A stretch of 64,000 nt of DNA from an uncultured Lachnospiraceae bacterium (GCA_900554205.1 USGM01000003.1:12367-76366); one strand, 5' to 3'; counted from the stretch's first letter, positions 36,638 to 45,045 are shown. Notes: generated by a model from the sequence alone, not told the origin. Numbers and translations are program-made.

Positions 36638-37180
36638 GTGAATGATGGGCATGAGAAAGAGGAAGAAGCGATAGAAAAAGACATGGGTGAACATAGACAC
36701 AGCAATTTAAACCAGAGGATTCGGGAGGCGTTCCCGGCAGTTCTCCAGTTTATTAAGTTTGGCATGGTAGGGGCGGTCAATACCGTTTTATCTTACCTGA
36801 TTACGAATGGATGCTACTACCTGCTGCGATTACATGAACAGCTTTCCAATCTGATTTCCTTTCTGATCACTGTGCTGATTTCCTATCTGCTCAACAGCAG
36901 GTTTGTTTTCCGGGAAAAAGAGGAGAATAAGCAGCCGTGGTATCTGGCATTGGCAAAGGTTTATGCATCCTATGCCTTTACAGAGCTGATTCTGATGGGT
37001 ATTCTTTTGTTTGTACAGGAGAGAGTTCTGGGAATCCCTCATTATATTGCAACACTTGTGAATTTGTGCGTGACTGTGCCGCTGAATTTTGTGTTAAATA
37101 AATTCTGGGCATACCGGAAAAAATCGGATGGCTCAGATGGAATGGAAAAAAGAACAGGGAAGGAATCCGAAGAAGCATGA
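36638..37180 (+). CDS. GtrA-family membrane protein (polyprenyl-linked sugar flippase type)
   Basis: A four-helix membrane protein of up to 180 residues of the GtrA/DPMS family. Family motifs are FIKFGMVGAVNTVLSYLI (near 38-56), NSRFVFRE and LNFVLNKFWAYR at the C-terminal end. GtrA proteins are thought to flip polyprenyl-phosphate sugars across the membrane, together with a GT2 enzyme such as the one three genes downstream. The start is uncertain: GTG at 36638, or ATG at 36683; neither has a good ribosome site. Its end overlaps the transaminase start as ATGA. Confidence 0.85.
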   Translation: MNDGHEKEEEAIEKDMGEHRHSNLNQRIREAFPAVLQFIKFGMVGAVNTVLSYLITNGCYYLLRLHEQLSNLISFLITVLISYLLNSRFVFREKEENKQPWYLALAKVYASYAFTELILMGILLFVQERVLGIPHYIATLVNLCVTVPLNFVLNKFWAYRKKSDGSDGMEKRTGKESEEA

Positions 37181-38271
37181 AGATAATGCCGAACCGTATG
37201 GATTACGGTTTTCAGAAATATCAGAAGGAATTTGAAGAAAAAGCGCTTTCCGTCCTGCGCTCGGGCTGGTATGTTCTCGGAAATGAGGTCAGAACCTTTG
37301 AGGAGAATTTTGCCGCATATACCGGGGCAAAATATTGTGTCGGACTTGCAAGCGGTCTGGATGCGCTCTGGATGGCGGTCAGACTGTTGGGGATCGGCGC
37401 GGGTGATGAAGTCATTGTTCAGGGAAATACTTACATAGCAAGCGTCATGGGAATTACCATAAATGGAGCAACACCGGTGTTTGTAGAGCCGGATTCCTTT
37501 TATCAGATTGATGCAGACCGGATAGAAGAGAAGATCACTGAGAGAACAAAGGCTGTCATGGTGGTACATCTCTATGGGCATGTGGCGGATATGCAGAAGA
37601 TTCAGGCAATCTGTCGGAAGCATCACCTGCGGCTGATCGAGGACTGTGCCCAGTCACACGGGGCGAAATACAGGGGACAGATGACGGGAACCTTCGGAGA
37701 TGTGGGCTGCTTTTCGTTTTATCCGTCCAAAAATCTCGGTGCCTTCGGCGATGCGGGGGCAATCGTGACCGATGACCCGGAGCTGGCGGATGCCATGAGA
37801 GTGTATCGGAACTATGGAAGTGAGAAACGCTATTATAACAGGGTCGTGGGAGCAAATTCCAGACTGGATGAGCTGCAGGCAGGACTGTTGAACGTGCGTC
37901 TTCAGCATATGCAGGAGATCACGGAAGAGAGAAGGCAGCTGGCGGAGCGCTACAGCCGGGAACTGCACTGTGCGGGTGTCATTCTGCCGGAAGAGCGTGA
38001 GAATACCTATGCAGTCTGGCATCAGTATGTGATCCGTACAGACCGGCGGCAGGAGCTGATCGAATATCTGAATGAAAATGGAATTGGAACGATCATTCAT
38101 TATCCCATACCGCCGCATCTTTCAGAGGCCTACCGCGGGCTTGGACATAAGAAGGGAGATTACCCGGTGACAGAGCGGTATGCGGATACGGTGCTTTCCA
38201 TTCCGATGTATACGGGAATGACCGAGGAAGAACAGCAGTATACGATAGCGTGTATGAATCGATTTGAGTAG
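37177..38271 (+). CDS. DegT/DnrJ-type sugar aminotransferase (FdtB-like)
   Basis: A PLP-dependent sugar nucleotide transaminase of 364 residues. The PLP-binding Lys185 lies in FYPSKNLGAFGDAGA, preceded by EDCAQSHGAKY (155-165), and the substrate-side NSRLDELQAG segment is present. The neighbouring FdtA/QdtA-like ketoisomerase gene indicates that it aminates a dTDP-3-keto-6-deoxyhexose to a 3-amino sugar (Fuc3N or Qui3N type). It is translationally coupled to the GtrA gene by an ATGA overlap. RmlA and RmlB, needed to make the precursor, must be encoded elsewhere. Confidence 0.9.
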   Translation: MKIMPNRMDYGFQKYQKEFEEKALSVLRSGWYVLGNEVRTFEENFAAYTGAKYCVGLASGLDALWMAVRLLGIGAGDEVIVQGNTYIASVMGITINGATPVFVEPDSFYQIDADRIEEKITERTKAVMVVHLYGHVADMQKIQAICRKHHLRLIEDCAQSHGAKYRGQMTGTFGDVGCFSFYPSKNLGAFGDAGAIVTDDPELADAMRVYRNYGSEKRYYNRVVGANSRLDELQAGLLNVRLQHMQEITEERRQLAERYSRELHCAGVILPEERENTYAVWHQYVIRTDRRQELIEYLNENGIGTIIHYPIPPHLSEAYRGLGHKKGDYPVTERYADTVLSIPMYTGMTEEEQQYTIACMNRFE

Positions 38272-38315
38272 GAGAGAAGATTGCGCAAAGGACGTGCGCA
38301 GAAATGAGGATAACA

Positions 38316-38747
38316 ATGGTAAAGCTGGAGGAGCAGATTCAGATTCTTGATTTCCCGGATCTGGGGGATGAAAGAGGAAATCTGGTGGTAGTGGAGGGCG
38401 GCAGCGCGATTCCGTTTGAAATAAAAAGGATCTTTTATATCTATGGTTCTGACAGTGAGGTGGTCAGGGGATGCCATGCAAATCTACGTTCGGAGTTCGT
38501 GATGATTAATGTCTCGGGAACCAGTAAGGTCAAGGTGGACAATGGGCATGAGAAAAGGGTGGTTGAACTGAACCGGCCGAGAATGGGACTGTATCTGAAG
38601 AATAATGTCTGGAAGGAAATGTATGATTTTTCGCCGGATTCCGTCCTGTTGGTGCTTTCCAACGAGCATTATGATCCGGCGGAATATATCAGAGATTATG
38701 GAGCCTATCTGGAGCTTATGAGAAAAGAGAAAGAGGACGATGAGTAA
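38316..38747 (+). CDS. Sugar 3,4-ketoisomerase (FdtA/QdtA, WxcM-like cupin)
   Basis: A 143-residue cupin. The opening (ILDFPDLGDERGNLVVVEGG), IPFEIKRIFYIYG, and VRGCHANLRSEFVMINVSG with the catalytic-type His follow the FdtA/QdtA pattern. The family converts dTDP-4-keto-6-deoxyglucose to the 3-keto isomer. It supplies the substrate of the preceding transaminase. The ATG at 38316 is preferred to one 12 bases upstream because GAGG sits six bases before it. The last 8 bases overlap the GT2 gene. Confidence 0.88.
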   Translation: MVKLEEQIQILDFPDLGDERGNLVVVEGGSAIPFEIKRIFYIYGSDSEVVRGCHANLRSEFVMINVSGTSKVKVDNGHEKRVVELNRPRMGLYLKNNVWKEMYDFSPDSVLLVLSNEHYDPAEYIRDYGAYLELMRKEKEDDE

Positions 38748-39684
38748 AATATCAATTGTTGTACCGGTATATTATAACGCAGACACGCTGGAGCTTTTGT
38801 ACGAGGATATGCAAAAGAAGATTCTCGGTCAGCTGGGCGATTATGAAATTGTATTTGTGGATGATGGATCAGGGGATGAGTCATGGGAGGTCATGACGAG
38901 ACTCAGAGACAGGGATACACACATAAAATGCGTAAAGCTTTCACGGAATTTCGGCGAGCATGCGGCATTGCTGGCGGGACTTTCAGCGTGTACGGGGGAT
39001 TGCGCTGTGACAAAACAGGCCGATCTGCAGGAGGATTCCGGTATTATTCTGGAGATGTACGAGAGCTGGAAGCGCGGAAATAAGGTGGTTCTCGCAGTCC
39101 GCAAGGAGCGGAAGGAGAATCCGGTGAAGGTTTTCTTTGCAAACCTTTATTATGCGCTGATACGTAAGATTGTGAACAAGAACATGCCGGTGGGCGGCTG
39201 TGACTGTTATCTTGTCGACCGAAAGGTGATAGAGGTACTGGAACGTCTGGACGAAAAAAATTCTTCCCTCACACTTCAGGTGCTGTGGGCAGGATTCCGG
39301 ACGGATAAGATTTACTTTGTAAGACAGGACAGAGAGATCGGAAAGTCGAGATGGACGCTTGCGAAGAAGGTAAAGCTGGTTATGGACTCTGTCATGAGCT
39401 TTTCCTATTTTCCCTTGCGCTTTATGACGGGGCTGGGAGTGCTGTTCAATCTTCTCGCAATCGTGCTGCTGATCAGCGTAATGGTGGAAAAGATCACAAA
39501 GGGTACGCCAATCGTGGGCTGGGCATCCCTGATGTGTGTGATTCTGTGCGCTTCCGGGGTCATTATGCTCATGCTGGGCATTCTTGGGGAGTATATCTGG
39601 AGAACGTTGGATGCCGCGCGGACAAGACCGCCGTACATTGTGGATGAGGTTCTGGAGGAAAGGGACAAGGATGGAGAAAAGTAA
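38740..39684 (+). CDS. GT2 glycosyltransferase, DPM1/GtrB-like, with C-terminal membrane helices
   Basis: A 314-residue family 2 glycosyltransferase. The nucleotide-binding site reads VFVDDGSGDESWEV (about 45-58), the metal-site region is KQADLQEDSG, and the C-terminal part has two membrane helices (LGVLFNLLAIVLLISVMVEK and a second ending in LGILGEYIWRTLD). This matches polyprenyl-phosphate sugar synthases such as GtrB, DPM1 or ArnC. It probably loads a sugar, perhaps the 3-amino-6-deoxyhexose, onto undecaprenyl phosphate, for flipping by the GtrA protein. Its end overlaps the next gene. Confidence 0.9.
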   Translation: MSKISIVVPVYYNADTLELLYEDMQKKILGQLGDYEIVFVDDGSGDESWEVMTRLRDRDTHIKCVKLSRNFGEHAALLAGLSACTGDCAVTKQADLQEDSGIILEMYESWKRGNKVVLAVRKERKENPVKVFFANLYYALIRKIVNKNMPVGGCDCYLVDRKVIEVLERLDEKNSSLTLQVLWAGFRTDKIYFVRQDREIGKSRWTLAKKVKLVMDSVMSFSYFPLRFMTGLGVLFNLLAIVLLISVMVEKITKGTPIVGWASLMCVILCASGVIMLMLGILGEYIWRTLDAARTRPPYIVDEVLEERDKDGEK

Positions 39685-41380
39685 AAAACGGATCAGATGT
39701 TTTTTAATCATTTTGTCTGTTCTGGCCGCCTTGAAAATGATTTTCTTTGCATTTGGACTGGATGAGGAATATCAGGTCGTGATGGCATACCGGAATGCAA
39801 CTGGTGACAGGCTGTTTCTGGATATGTGGGAGCCGCATCAGTCCTCGGCGTTTCTCTGTACTCTTCTGATGAAGCCCTATCTGCATTTCTTTGGTACGAC
39901 AGGGCTTGTCATATATCTCAGAGTATGCGGAACATTGATTCATCTGGGTATCAGCCTGTTTCTGTACCGTGTGGTAAAGGGGATTGTTCCCGAAGAACAG
40001 GCATGGCTGCTCTCCCTTATCTACTTCGGAACGATTCCGAAGCAGATTATGCTGCCGGAATTCGGCATTATGCAGGTATGGTTTTATACATTGTTCTGTC
40101 TTTTCCTCATTCGGTTTTACAGGGATGGCGGAAAAAGGGTGTATCTCGTTCTGGCGGCGTTTGCACTTGTTCTCAATGTGTTGGCCTATCCGTCCTGCCT
40201 GTTTTTGTATCCTTTTGCCATGCTGATGCTGTGGCGGCTTTCGGCTGGGAACAGATGGCGCGATATGGGAATATTTACCGCTGTCTGTGTGGTTTGCGCC
40301 GGAGTGTATCTGGGATTTTTGTTCCAGTATACGAATCCGGAGGAGCTTGTTAAAACACTCTCCTGCATTTTGGGAGGAGATGTCACCCATTCCCTGACTC
40401 CCAGTGGTAGTGGGCGAATGACGAGACTGATTAAGGACTTTTTCCTGCTGGGTGTGCTCTGGCTTCTTTGCAGACTGTCAGCGATGCTGATTGCACGCTG
40501 GCGAAAGCTCGGAAAAGAGGCTGTCGGCGGAATTGCAATGATACTGGCATGTATCATAGAACTGATTGTGTGGATTCCAATGAATCTGGGCTATGAAAAT
40601 ATGCAGCTTTATCTGGTAGTGCCTGCTCTGGAAGGATTGATCGCTTATCACGGAAAAATCCGGAAAGAAGGGGAAGGCATCGGAGAAAAGGAACAGAGCA
40701 GGACAGTGACCTTGCTGAAATGGTGTATGGCAGGGGCCTTGGTTTCTCTGGTTGCAGTGGTATATCTGACGGATCTTTCTCTGATGCAATCGATTCCGCA
40801 TGCGATGCCTGCAGCCTTTTTGGGGATGATTCTCTTAAGCCTTGCATCGGAGCGGGGACAGGTGGAAAAATGGAAAAGGGGCGGAGTTTATCTGGTTCTG
40901 GTCGTTTGGTGCTTTACGGCAGTGATTGGAAAGGGCTACACGCTGAGAGGAAGTTCCAAATATAATAATGTACTGCTGAGCAGCGGTGTCATGAAGTATG
41001 GCCCGGCGATCGGTACAATATCCAACTATTTCATTTCCTATGTCTACAATTGTGATTATGAGGACTGGCAGAGTGAAATGCAGGATGGCGACAAGGTGAT
41101 GATTGTCGTTGACCAGATCAATAATCTCGGAACGATTCAATATCTGTTCCGGGATGTACAGGTTTCCCATTTTTCTGTTGTTGATCCGACGGCATATGAT
41201 GAGAGACTTCTGGAATATTGGGAGATGTTTCCGGAAAAGGCGCCGAACGTGATTATTGTGGATTGCTGGTACGGACAGCTGATGATTGATTCAGATAACT
41301 GGATTATGCAGTATATCGAGAATGAGTTCGGCTATACGGAAGTGACGGATGGACGATATATCAGAATATTCAGAAAATAG
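39671..41380 (+). CDS. Polytopic GT-C-like glycosyltransferase (membrane)
   Basis: A 569-residue protein with about ten to twelve hydrophobic helices and a soluble C-terminal domain of about 110 residues (from SKYNNVLLSSGVMKYG). An acidic motif GLDEEYQVVMAYRN follows the first helix, where GT-C enzymes carry their catalytic acidic residue. This and its place after the GT2 and GtrA genes suggest that it transfers the polyprenyl-linked sugar onto a surface polymer or protein. Acceptor unknown. The ATG at 39671 is inside the GT2 gene, after GGAGGAAAGGGACAAGG. Similarity is to the general fold, not to a named enzyme. Confidence 0.65.
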   Translation: MEKSKKRIRCFLIILSVLAALKMIFFAFGLDEEYQVVMAYRNATGDRLFLDMWEPHQSSAFLCTLLMKPYLHFFGTTGLVIYLRVCGTLIHLGISLFLYRVVKGIVPEEQAWLLSLIYFGTIPKQIMLPEFGIMQVWFYTLFCLFLIRFYRDGGKRVYLVLAAFALVLNVLAYPSCLFLYPFAMLMLWRLSAGNRWRDMGIFTAVCVVCAGVYLGFLFQYTNPEELVKTLSCILGGDVTHSLTPSGSGRMTRLIKDFFLLGVLWLLCRLSAMLIARWRKLGKEAVGGIAMILACIIELIVWIPMNLGYENMQLYLVVPALEGLIAYHGKIRKEGEGIGEKEQSRTVTLLKWCMAGALVSLVAVVYLTDLSLMQSIPHAMPAAFLGMILLSLASERGQVEKWKRGGVYLVLVVWCFTAVIGKGYTLRGSSKYNNVLLSSGVMKYGPAIGTISNYFISYVYNCDYEDWQSEMQDGDKVMIVVDQINNLGTIQYLFRDVQVSHFSVVDPTAYDERLLEYWEMFPEKAPNVIIVDCWYGQLMIDSDNWIMQYIENEFGYTEVTDGRYIRIFRK

Positions 41381-41420
41381 AAGGATTTTCGGGGATTAAT
41401 TGAATCCCCGGAAGCCTTTT
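41381..41420. terminator. Bidirectional terminator between the glycan operon and the YitT gene
   Basis: AAGG and TTTTCGGGGATT (41381-41397) pair with AATCCCCGGAA and CCTT (41403-41418) around a 5-base loop, with small bulges. TTTT follows. The YitT stop lies inside. Confidence 0.7.
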
Positions 41421-42262
41421 CCAATGATTTCGCTGCTGTTTGTGATAGCGATGAAAGCGCCGGGCTGGGTCCTGCGGATAAAGTTACGCAGTTCTACCGC
41501 CTGACTTCTTTTTGTAATTGTGATAATGACGGTTTTATCGTTGTGCTGGTAGGCACCCTGTGCATGGTAAATAGTTGCACTGCGGTTCAGGTCATTAAGG
41601 ATAAAATCACAGATCGGATCGGGATTATCACAGATGATCGTGAAGTATTTGCAGAGATTAATATTTTCTATGACACCGTCCACAACGAGAGATTTTGCCA
41701 GAAGACCACACAGAGAGAACAGTCCGGTCTGGGTGTCAAAGGCGAAGCATGCTGCAACAACGATTCCAAGGTCTACGAAAAAGAGTGCAGTACCGATGTT
41801 GAGTGTGGTGTATTTTTTCAGGATCATTGCAATAATGTCCGTGCCTCCGCTGGAGGCGCCCATATTGAACAGAATGGCGGCACTGAACGCGGGAAGCACA
41901 ATGGCGAAGATCAGTTCCAGAACCGGCTCGGTTGTCAGGGGCTGCTCCATCGGGAAAATGAGCTCCGCCACAGACAGCCCAAGGGATGTCAAGAGGCTGA
42001 CGTACACGGTCTTAATGCCTGCGTCCTTACCGAGAAAGAGAAAGCCGAGAACTAACAGGGCAACATTGATAAAGAAGGTAATGCTGCTCGGCGAGGCGGG
42101 AAGGATGGCACTCAGGACGACAGCGATACCAGTAACGCCGCCGAAGGAAAAGTGATTTGGAAATTTAAACAGATATACGCCGAGAACGAGAATCAGCGTA
42201 GCAGCTGTGAGCATAAAGTACTCCAGTATTGTCTGCCTGATGGTTGCTTTATTCAATCGCAT
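41396..42262 (-). CDS. YitT family membrane protein (DUF161/DUF2179)
   Basis: A 288-residue protein with five or six N-terminal membrane helices (DUF161, containing NHFSFGGVTGIAVVLSAI and FNMGASSGGTDIIAMI) and a C-terminal cytoplasmic DUF2179 domain (about 205-285, ending IAITNSSEIIGKGFRG). YitT proteins are common in Firmicutes and have no agreed function. It is convergent with the glycan operon. Upstream lie two copies of a 24-base repeat, each with a TATAAT on this strand. Confidence 0.9.
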   Translation of the reverse strand: MRLNKATIRQTILEYFMLTAATLILVLGVYLFKFPNHFSFGGVTGIAVVLSAILPASPSSITFFINVALLVLGFLFLGKDAGIKTVYVSLLTSLGLSVAELIFPMEQPLTTEPVLELIFAIVLPAFSAAILFNMGASSGGTDIIAMILKKYTTLNIGTALFFVDLGIVVAACFAFDTQTGLFSLCGLLAKSLVVDGVIENINLCKYFTIICDNPDPICDFILNDLNRSATIYHAQGAYQHNDKTVIITITKRSQAVELRNFIRRTQPGAFIAITNSSEIIGKGFRGFN

Positions 42263-42277
42263 GGTTAAAACGCTCCT

Positions 42278-42301
42278 GTTTTAGAATAAGGTTATTATAC
42301 C
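42278..42301. repeat. 24-base direct repeat, copy 1, upstream of the YitT gene
   Basis: The motif GTTTTAGAATAAGG followed by TTATTATACC recurs exactly at 42349-42372, with a 71-base period. On the minus strand each copy carries TATAAT, so this may be a duplicated promoter element for the YitT gene. Confidence 0.7.
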
Positions 42302-42324
42302 ATGATTGTTTCTCAATCATGGTA
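42298..42324. repeat. Palindrome between the two repeats
   Basis: TACCATGATTG (42298-42308) pairs with CAATCATGGTA (42314-42324) around TTTCT. It lies between the two TATAAT copies, in the leader expected for the distal promoter; it could be a regulator site or an RNA hairpin. Confidence 0.55.
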
Positions 42325-42348
42325 TTGATGTCCATTCGGACGCTTTTC

Positions 42349-42372
42349 GTTTTAGAATAAGGTTATTATACC
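42349..42372. repeat. 24-base direct repeat, copy 2
   Basis: Exact second copy of the repeat at 42278-42301. No convincing -35 box is found 16-18 bases from either TATAAT on the minus strand. Confidence 0.7.
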
Positions 42373-42505
42373 TTAAAAGATGGGAAAAGAGAATGGAAAA
42401 TCAGAAATTATAAATTGGGGACAGGAGTTTATTGATTTTTGTTATTAAAATAGACTTGATTGTAATATCGGGTGAAGATTCGGAGAGAGTATGGGAGGTG
42501 GAGAA

Positions 42506-42910
42506 ATGTCGGAAACAATGGACAGTCTTTTTTTGGTGGTTCATGTAACATGTGGAGAGGCATACAGCGTGAGCGGCGGTCAGCAGGACGTTGTGATGAT
42601 TCCGTTTACAGGAACGGCTGATGGTCCGTATTTCAGCGGTAGAATCATTGGCACCGGTGCCGATACACAGAAGATTCCCAAGGGCGGAAGTGCATTCCTC
42701 TCAGCGAGATATATGCTGGAGGGTGAGGATTGTGGAGGGCAGAAATGCCGTATCTTTATTGAAAATCAAGGAAGTGATTTTGGACACTGTAAGCCGGTGA
42801 TTGTCACTGACAGTAAAGCACTGGCAGAGTTTGAAAAGATGCCGCTTACTGCGAGTGTGGTGCCGGACGGAAACAGTGTTACCATAAAAATTTACAAAGA
42901 GGAAAAATAA
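42506..42910 (+). CDS. DUF3237-like small protein
   Basis: A soluble 134-residue all-beta protein. The central DGPYFSGRIIGTGADTQKIPKG and LSARYMLEGEDCGGQKCRIF match the DUF3237 layout (a bounded gradient of Gly-Asp turns followed by a basic-acidic strand pair). No signal peptide and no catalytic motif. The start at 42506 follows GGGAGGTGGAGAA; an ATG 15 bases upstream lies before the ribosome site. It is 13 bases before the esterase gene and probably co-transcribed with it. Function unknown; a small-molecule binding barrel is possible. Confidence 0.6.
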   Translation: MSETMDSLFLVVHVTCGEAYSVSGGQQDVVMIPFTGTADGPYFSGRIIGTGADTQKIPKGGSAFLSARYMLEGEDCGGQKCRIFIENQGSDFGHCKPVIVTDSKALAEFEKMPLTASVVPDGNSVTIKIYKEEK

Positions 42911-42923
42911 GGAGAATTCTGAA

Positions 42924-43691
42924 ATGTCAGAGTTAAGTGTAAAGTTCTTTTCTGAGGCGCTGAAAAGGAATGTGCGCTTTGAAATGTATCTTCCGGATGC
43001 AGGGAATCATGAAGGAAACAGGAAAATGAAGACCCTGTTTCTGCTTCATGGTTATACGGGGGATGCTGATAACTGGGCAGGGGAGGAGCTTGCGCAGAAG
43101 TATCATTTTGCCGTTGTGGCACCGAATGGGGAAAACGGCTTCTGGCTTGACGGACCGGCAACGGGACATAAGTTCTGCACCTATGTGGGAGTGGAGCTTG
43201 TGAACTATCTGCGCCGTACCTTCGGTCTTGCCATGAATGCTGACGAGACCTATGTGATGGGATTTTCAATGGGAGGCTTCGGTGCGCTGCATACGGCATT
43301 TGCGTTCCCGGAATGTTTTGGAAAGGTGGCGGCGATGTCTTCCGCGCTGATTATTCACGAGATTGCGCACATGAAGCCGGGAGAGAGTAACGGTGTTGCA
43401 AACTATGATTACTATCATGGATGCTTTGGAGACCTGGAGACGGTAGAGACCAGCGAAAGCAATCCCGAGGTGCTTGTGAAGAGGTTGAAGGACAATGGAC
43501 GGCAGATCCCGGAGATTTTCATGAGCTGCGGGACAGAGGATTTTCTGCTCGAAAACAACCGCGCATTCCATCAGTATCTGGAAGAGACAGACATTCCCCA
43601 CATCTATCTTGAAAGCAAAGGGGAGCACAATATGGACTTCTGGAAGGAGTATTCGGCAAAGTTTGCTGAGATGATGTTTGGGGAAGAGTGA
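42924..43691 (+). CDS. Alpha/beta-hydrolase esterase (EstA/esterase D-like)
   Basis: A cytoplasmic esterase of 255 residues. The nucleophile Ser115 sits in the elbow MGFSMGGFGAL, the oxyanion region is FLLHGYTGDADNW (39-51), and the late catalytic His is in KGEHNMDFW. It resembles the tributyrin esterase/S-formylglutathione hydrolase group and CE1-type acyl esterases, so it may remove acetyl or feruloyl groups from imported oligosaccharides. It shares an operon with the DUF3237-like gene and stands just before the LacI gene of the beta-glucan locus. Its link to that locus is positional only. Confidence 0.85.
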   Translation: MSELSVKFFSEALKRNVRFEMYLPDAGNHEGNRKMKTLFLLHGYTGDADNWAGEELAQKYHFAVVAPNGENGFWLDGPATGHKFCTYVGVELVNYLRRTFGLAMNADETYVMGFSMGGFGALHTAFAFPECFGKVAAMSSALIIHEIAHMKPGESNGVANYDYYHGCFGDLETVETSESNPEVLVKRLKDNGRQIPEIFMSCGTEDFLLENNRAFHQYLEETDIPHIYLESKGEHNMDFWKEYSAKFAEMMFGEE

Positions 43692-43753
43692 CGCAGGAAA
43701 AGAAACAGAAGAACATTCGAGGGTGACGCTGTTAAAATTTGGAGAAAAATTCC

Positions 43754-43782
43754 TTGAAATTAGTAAAACGTTTTGGTAGAAT
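43754..43782 (+). promoter_or_regulatory. Autoregulated promoter of the beta-glucan lacI-type gene
   Basis: TTGAAA (43754-43759) and TAGAAT (43777-43782) with a 17-base spacer. The spacer is filled by an operator, 43759-43775, which is the exact reverse complement of the 17-base site at 44964-44980. Repressor bound here would block RNA polymerase. Confidence 0.85.
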
Positions 43783-43836
43783 GGAATCAATGGATCTAGG
43801 AAATTGACAGCACACACGGTAAAGTGAGGGAAAAGA

Positions 43837-44838
43837 TTGAAAAGGATTACGATTAAGGATGTGGCGCGGGAAGCCGGGGTCTCCATAACAACAGTATCGC
43901 ATGCATTGTCGGGTCAGGGCGTCATGAAGCCGGAAACGCGCGACAGGGTTCTGGAAGTGGCGAAGAGTATGCAGTACATACCTGATTGGAACGGCAGGAA
44001 CCTAAAGGCAGGAGAGACCGGAACGGTCGGTTTCTTTACGGCCTCCATCCGCGGATATTATGGAATTCTGGTCGATTCCATGTATGAGGAATGCCATGCG
44101 AGCGGCTACGAGATGGAAGTGTTTATGACGGACAATGGGGACAGCCTGCTCCGTATCCTGCTGAGCGGGCGTGTTGACGGCGCGATTATCCTGCACAGTG
44201 GCTTCTTAAAAAATCACGAGAAGCTTCTGCTGGATTCCGAGCTGCCGACAGTATTCCTTGACCGGGAGATTGGGAAAAGTCATGTGTCCAGCGTGCTGTT
44301 CGACTCTTACCAGACAGGGCGTATGGCGGCGGAATACCTGTATTCGCTGGGACACCGCCGGATGATGACACTGAAGGGATCCGATACCTTTGACGGCATA
44401 GAGCGTCAGAGGGGCTTTGAGGATTACCTAAACGAAAAGGGCTGCCCTCTGGATCCGGGCTATTCTCTCCGCGGCGATTTCGACAGATGGGTTGCCTACG
44501 GCGAGATGAAACGTTTTCTCGAAAACAGAAAGCCCCTGCCGGACGCTATTTTTGCGGCAAACGACGACAGTGCGTTTGGATGTATGAAGGCTTTGTCGGA
44601 GGAGGGCTACAAGATCCCCGAGGATGTGAGTGTTCTGGGCTGTGACGACATTGAGCTGAGCCAGTGGTATGTGCCTGCACTCACGACGATTTGTACCCAT
44701 ATCGGTGAACAGGGAATTGACTCAATGCGGGAACTGGTGAATCTGATCGGCGGAAAGAGCCGTGGAACCGTGCAGTGGATCAATGGGCAGATTGTTGAAA
44801 GAGCATCCTGCAGACAGGCTTTAATCGCAATGAAATGA
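43837..44838 (+). CDS. LacI-family repressor of the beta-glucan locus
   Basis: A 333-residue LacI/GalR regulator. The helix-turn-helix is ITIKDVAREAGVSITTVSHA (3-22) and the hinge is near WNGRNLKAGETG; the sensor domain ends with the usual LTTICTHIGEQGIDSM segment. The start is a TTG, with GAGGG seven bases upstream. It lies directly upstream of the binding protein, transport and phosphorylase genes. Three operator copies (one in its own promoter, two around the binding protein gene's leader) share AAAACGTTTT-R-CTAA. The inducer is probably a beta-glucan oligosaccharide. Confidence 0.92.
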   Translation: MKRITIKDVAREAGVSITTVSHALSGQGVMKPETRDRVLEVAKSMQYIPDWNGRNLKAGETGTVGFFTASIRGYYGILVDSMYEECHASGYEMEVFMTDNGDSLLRILLSGRVDGAIILHSGFLKNHEKLLLDSELPTVFLDREIGKSHVSSVLFDSYQTGRMAAEYLYSLGHRRMMTLKGSDTFDGIERQRGFEDYLNEKGCPLDPGYSLRGDFDRWVAYGEMKRFLENRKPLPDAIFAANDDSAFGCMKALSEEGYKIPEDVSVLGCDDIELSQWYVPALTTICTHIGEQGIDSMRELVNLIGGKSRGTVQWINGQIVERASCRQALIAMK

Positions 44839-44921
44839 CACTGGCATCCGGCAAAAAGCACAAAGGAAAAAGAAATAATTTGGATAAAGCATACAAAATC
44901 ACAAAAAGGAAAAGATTTCTG

Positions 44922-44980
44922 TTGACAAAGTAGCTGAATGAGGCTATTATGAAATTGTAAAAACAAAACGTTTTACTAAT
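44922..44980 (+). promoter_or_regulatory. Main promoter of the beta-glucan locus with operator
   Basis: TTGACA (44922-44927) and TATTAT (44945-44950), 17 bases apart, form a near-consensus promoter. The operator CAAAACGTTTTACTAAT (44964-44980) starts a few bases past the expected transcription start. The leader is about 155 bases. Confidence 0.85.
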
Positions 44981-44996
44981 CCGGATAAAAACAAAA

Positions 44997-45014
44997 GGCT
45001 GCTGAGAGGCAGCC
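44997..45014 (+). other. Hairpin in the leader of the beta-glucan operon
   Basis: GGCTGC (44997-45002) and GCAGCC (45009-45014) around TGAGAG form a compact GC-rich hairpin between the two operators in the untranslated leader. No U tract follows, so it is not a terminator; it may stabilise the RNA. Confidence 0.5.
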
Positions 45015-45030
45015 GAAAATTAAGGGAAGA

Positions 45031-45045
45031 AAAACGTTTTGCTAA
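45031..45045. promoter_or_regulatory. Second leader operator of the beta-glucan locus
   Basis: AAAACGTTTTGCTAA, matching the other two sites except for one base in the right arm. It is 66 bases downstream of the first leader operator, an integral number of helical turns within error. Confidence 0.7.
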
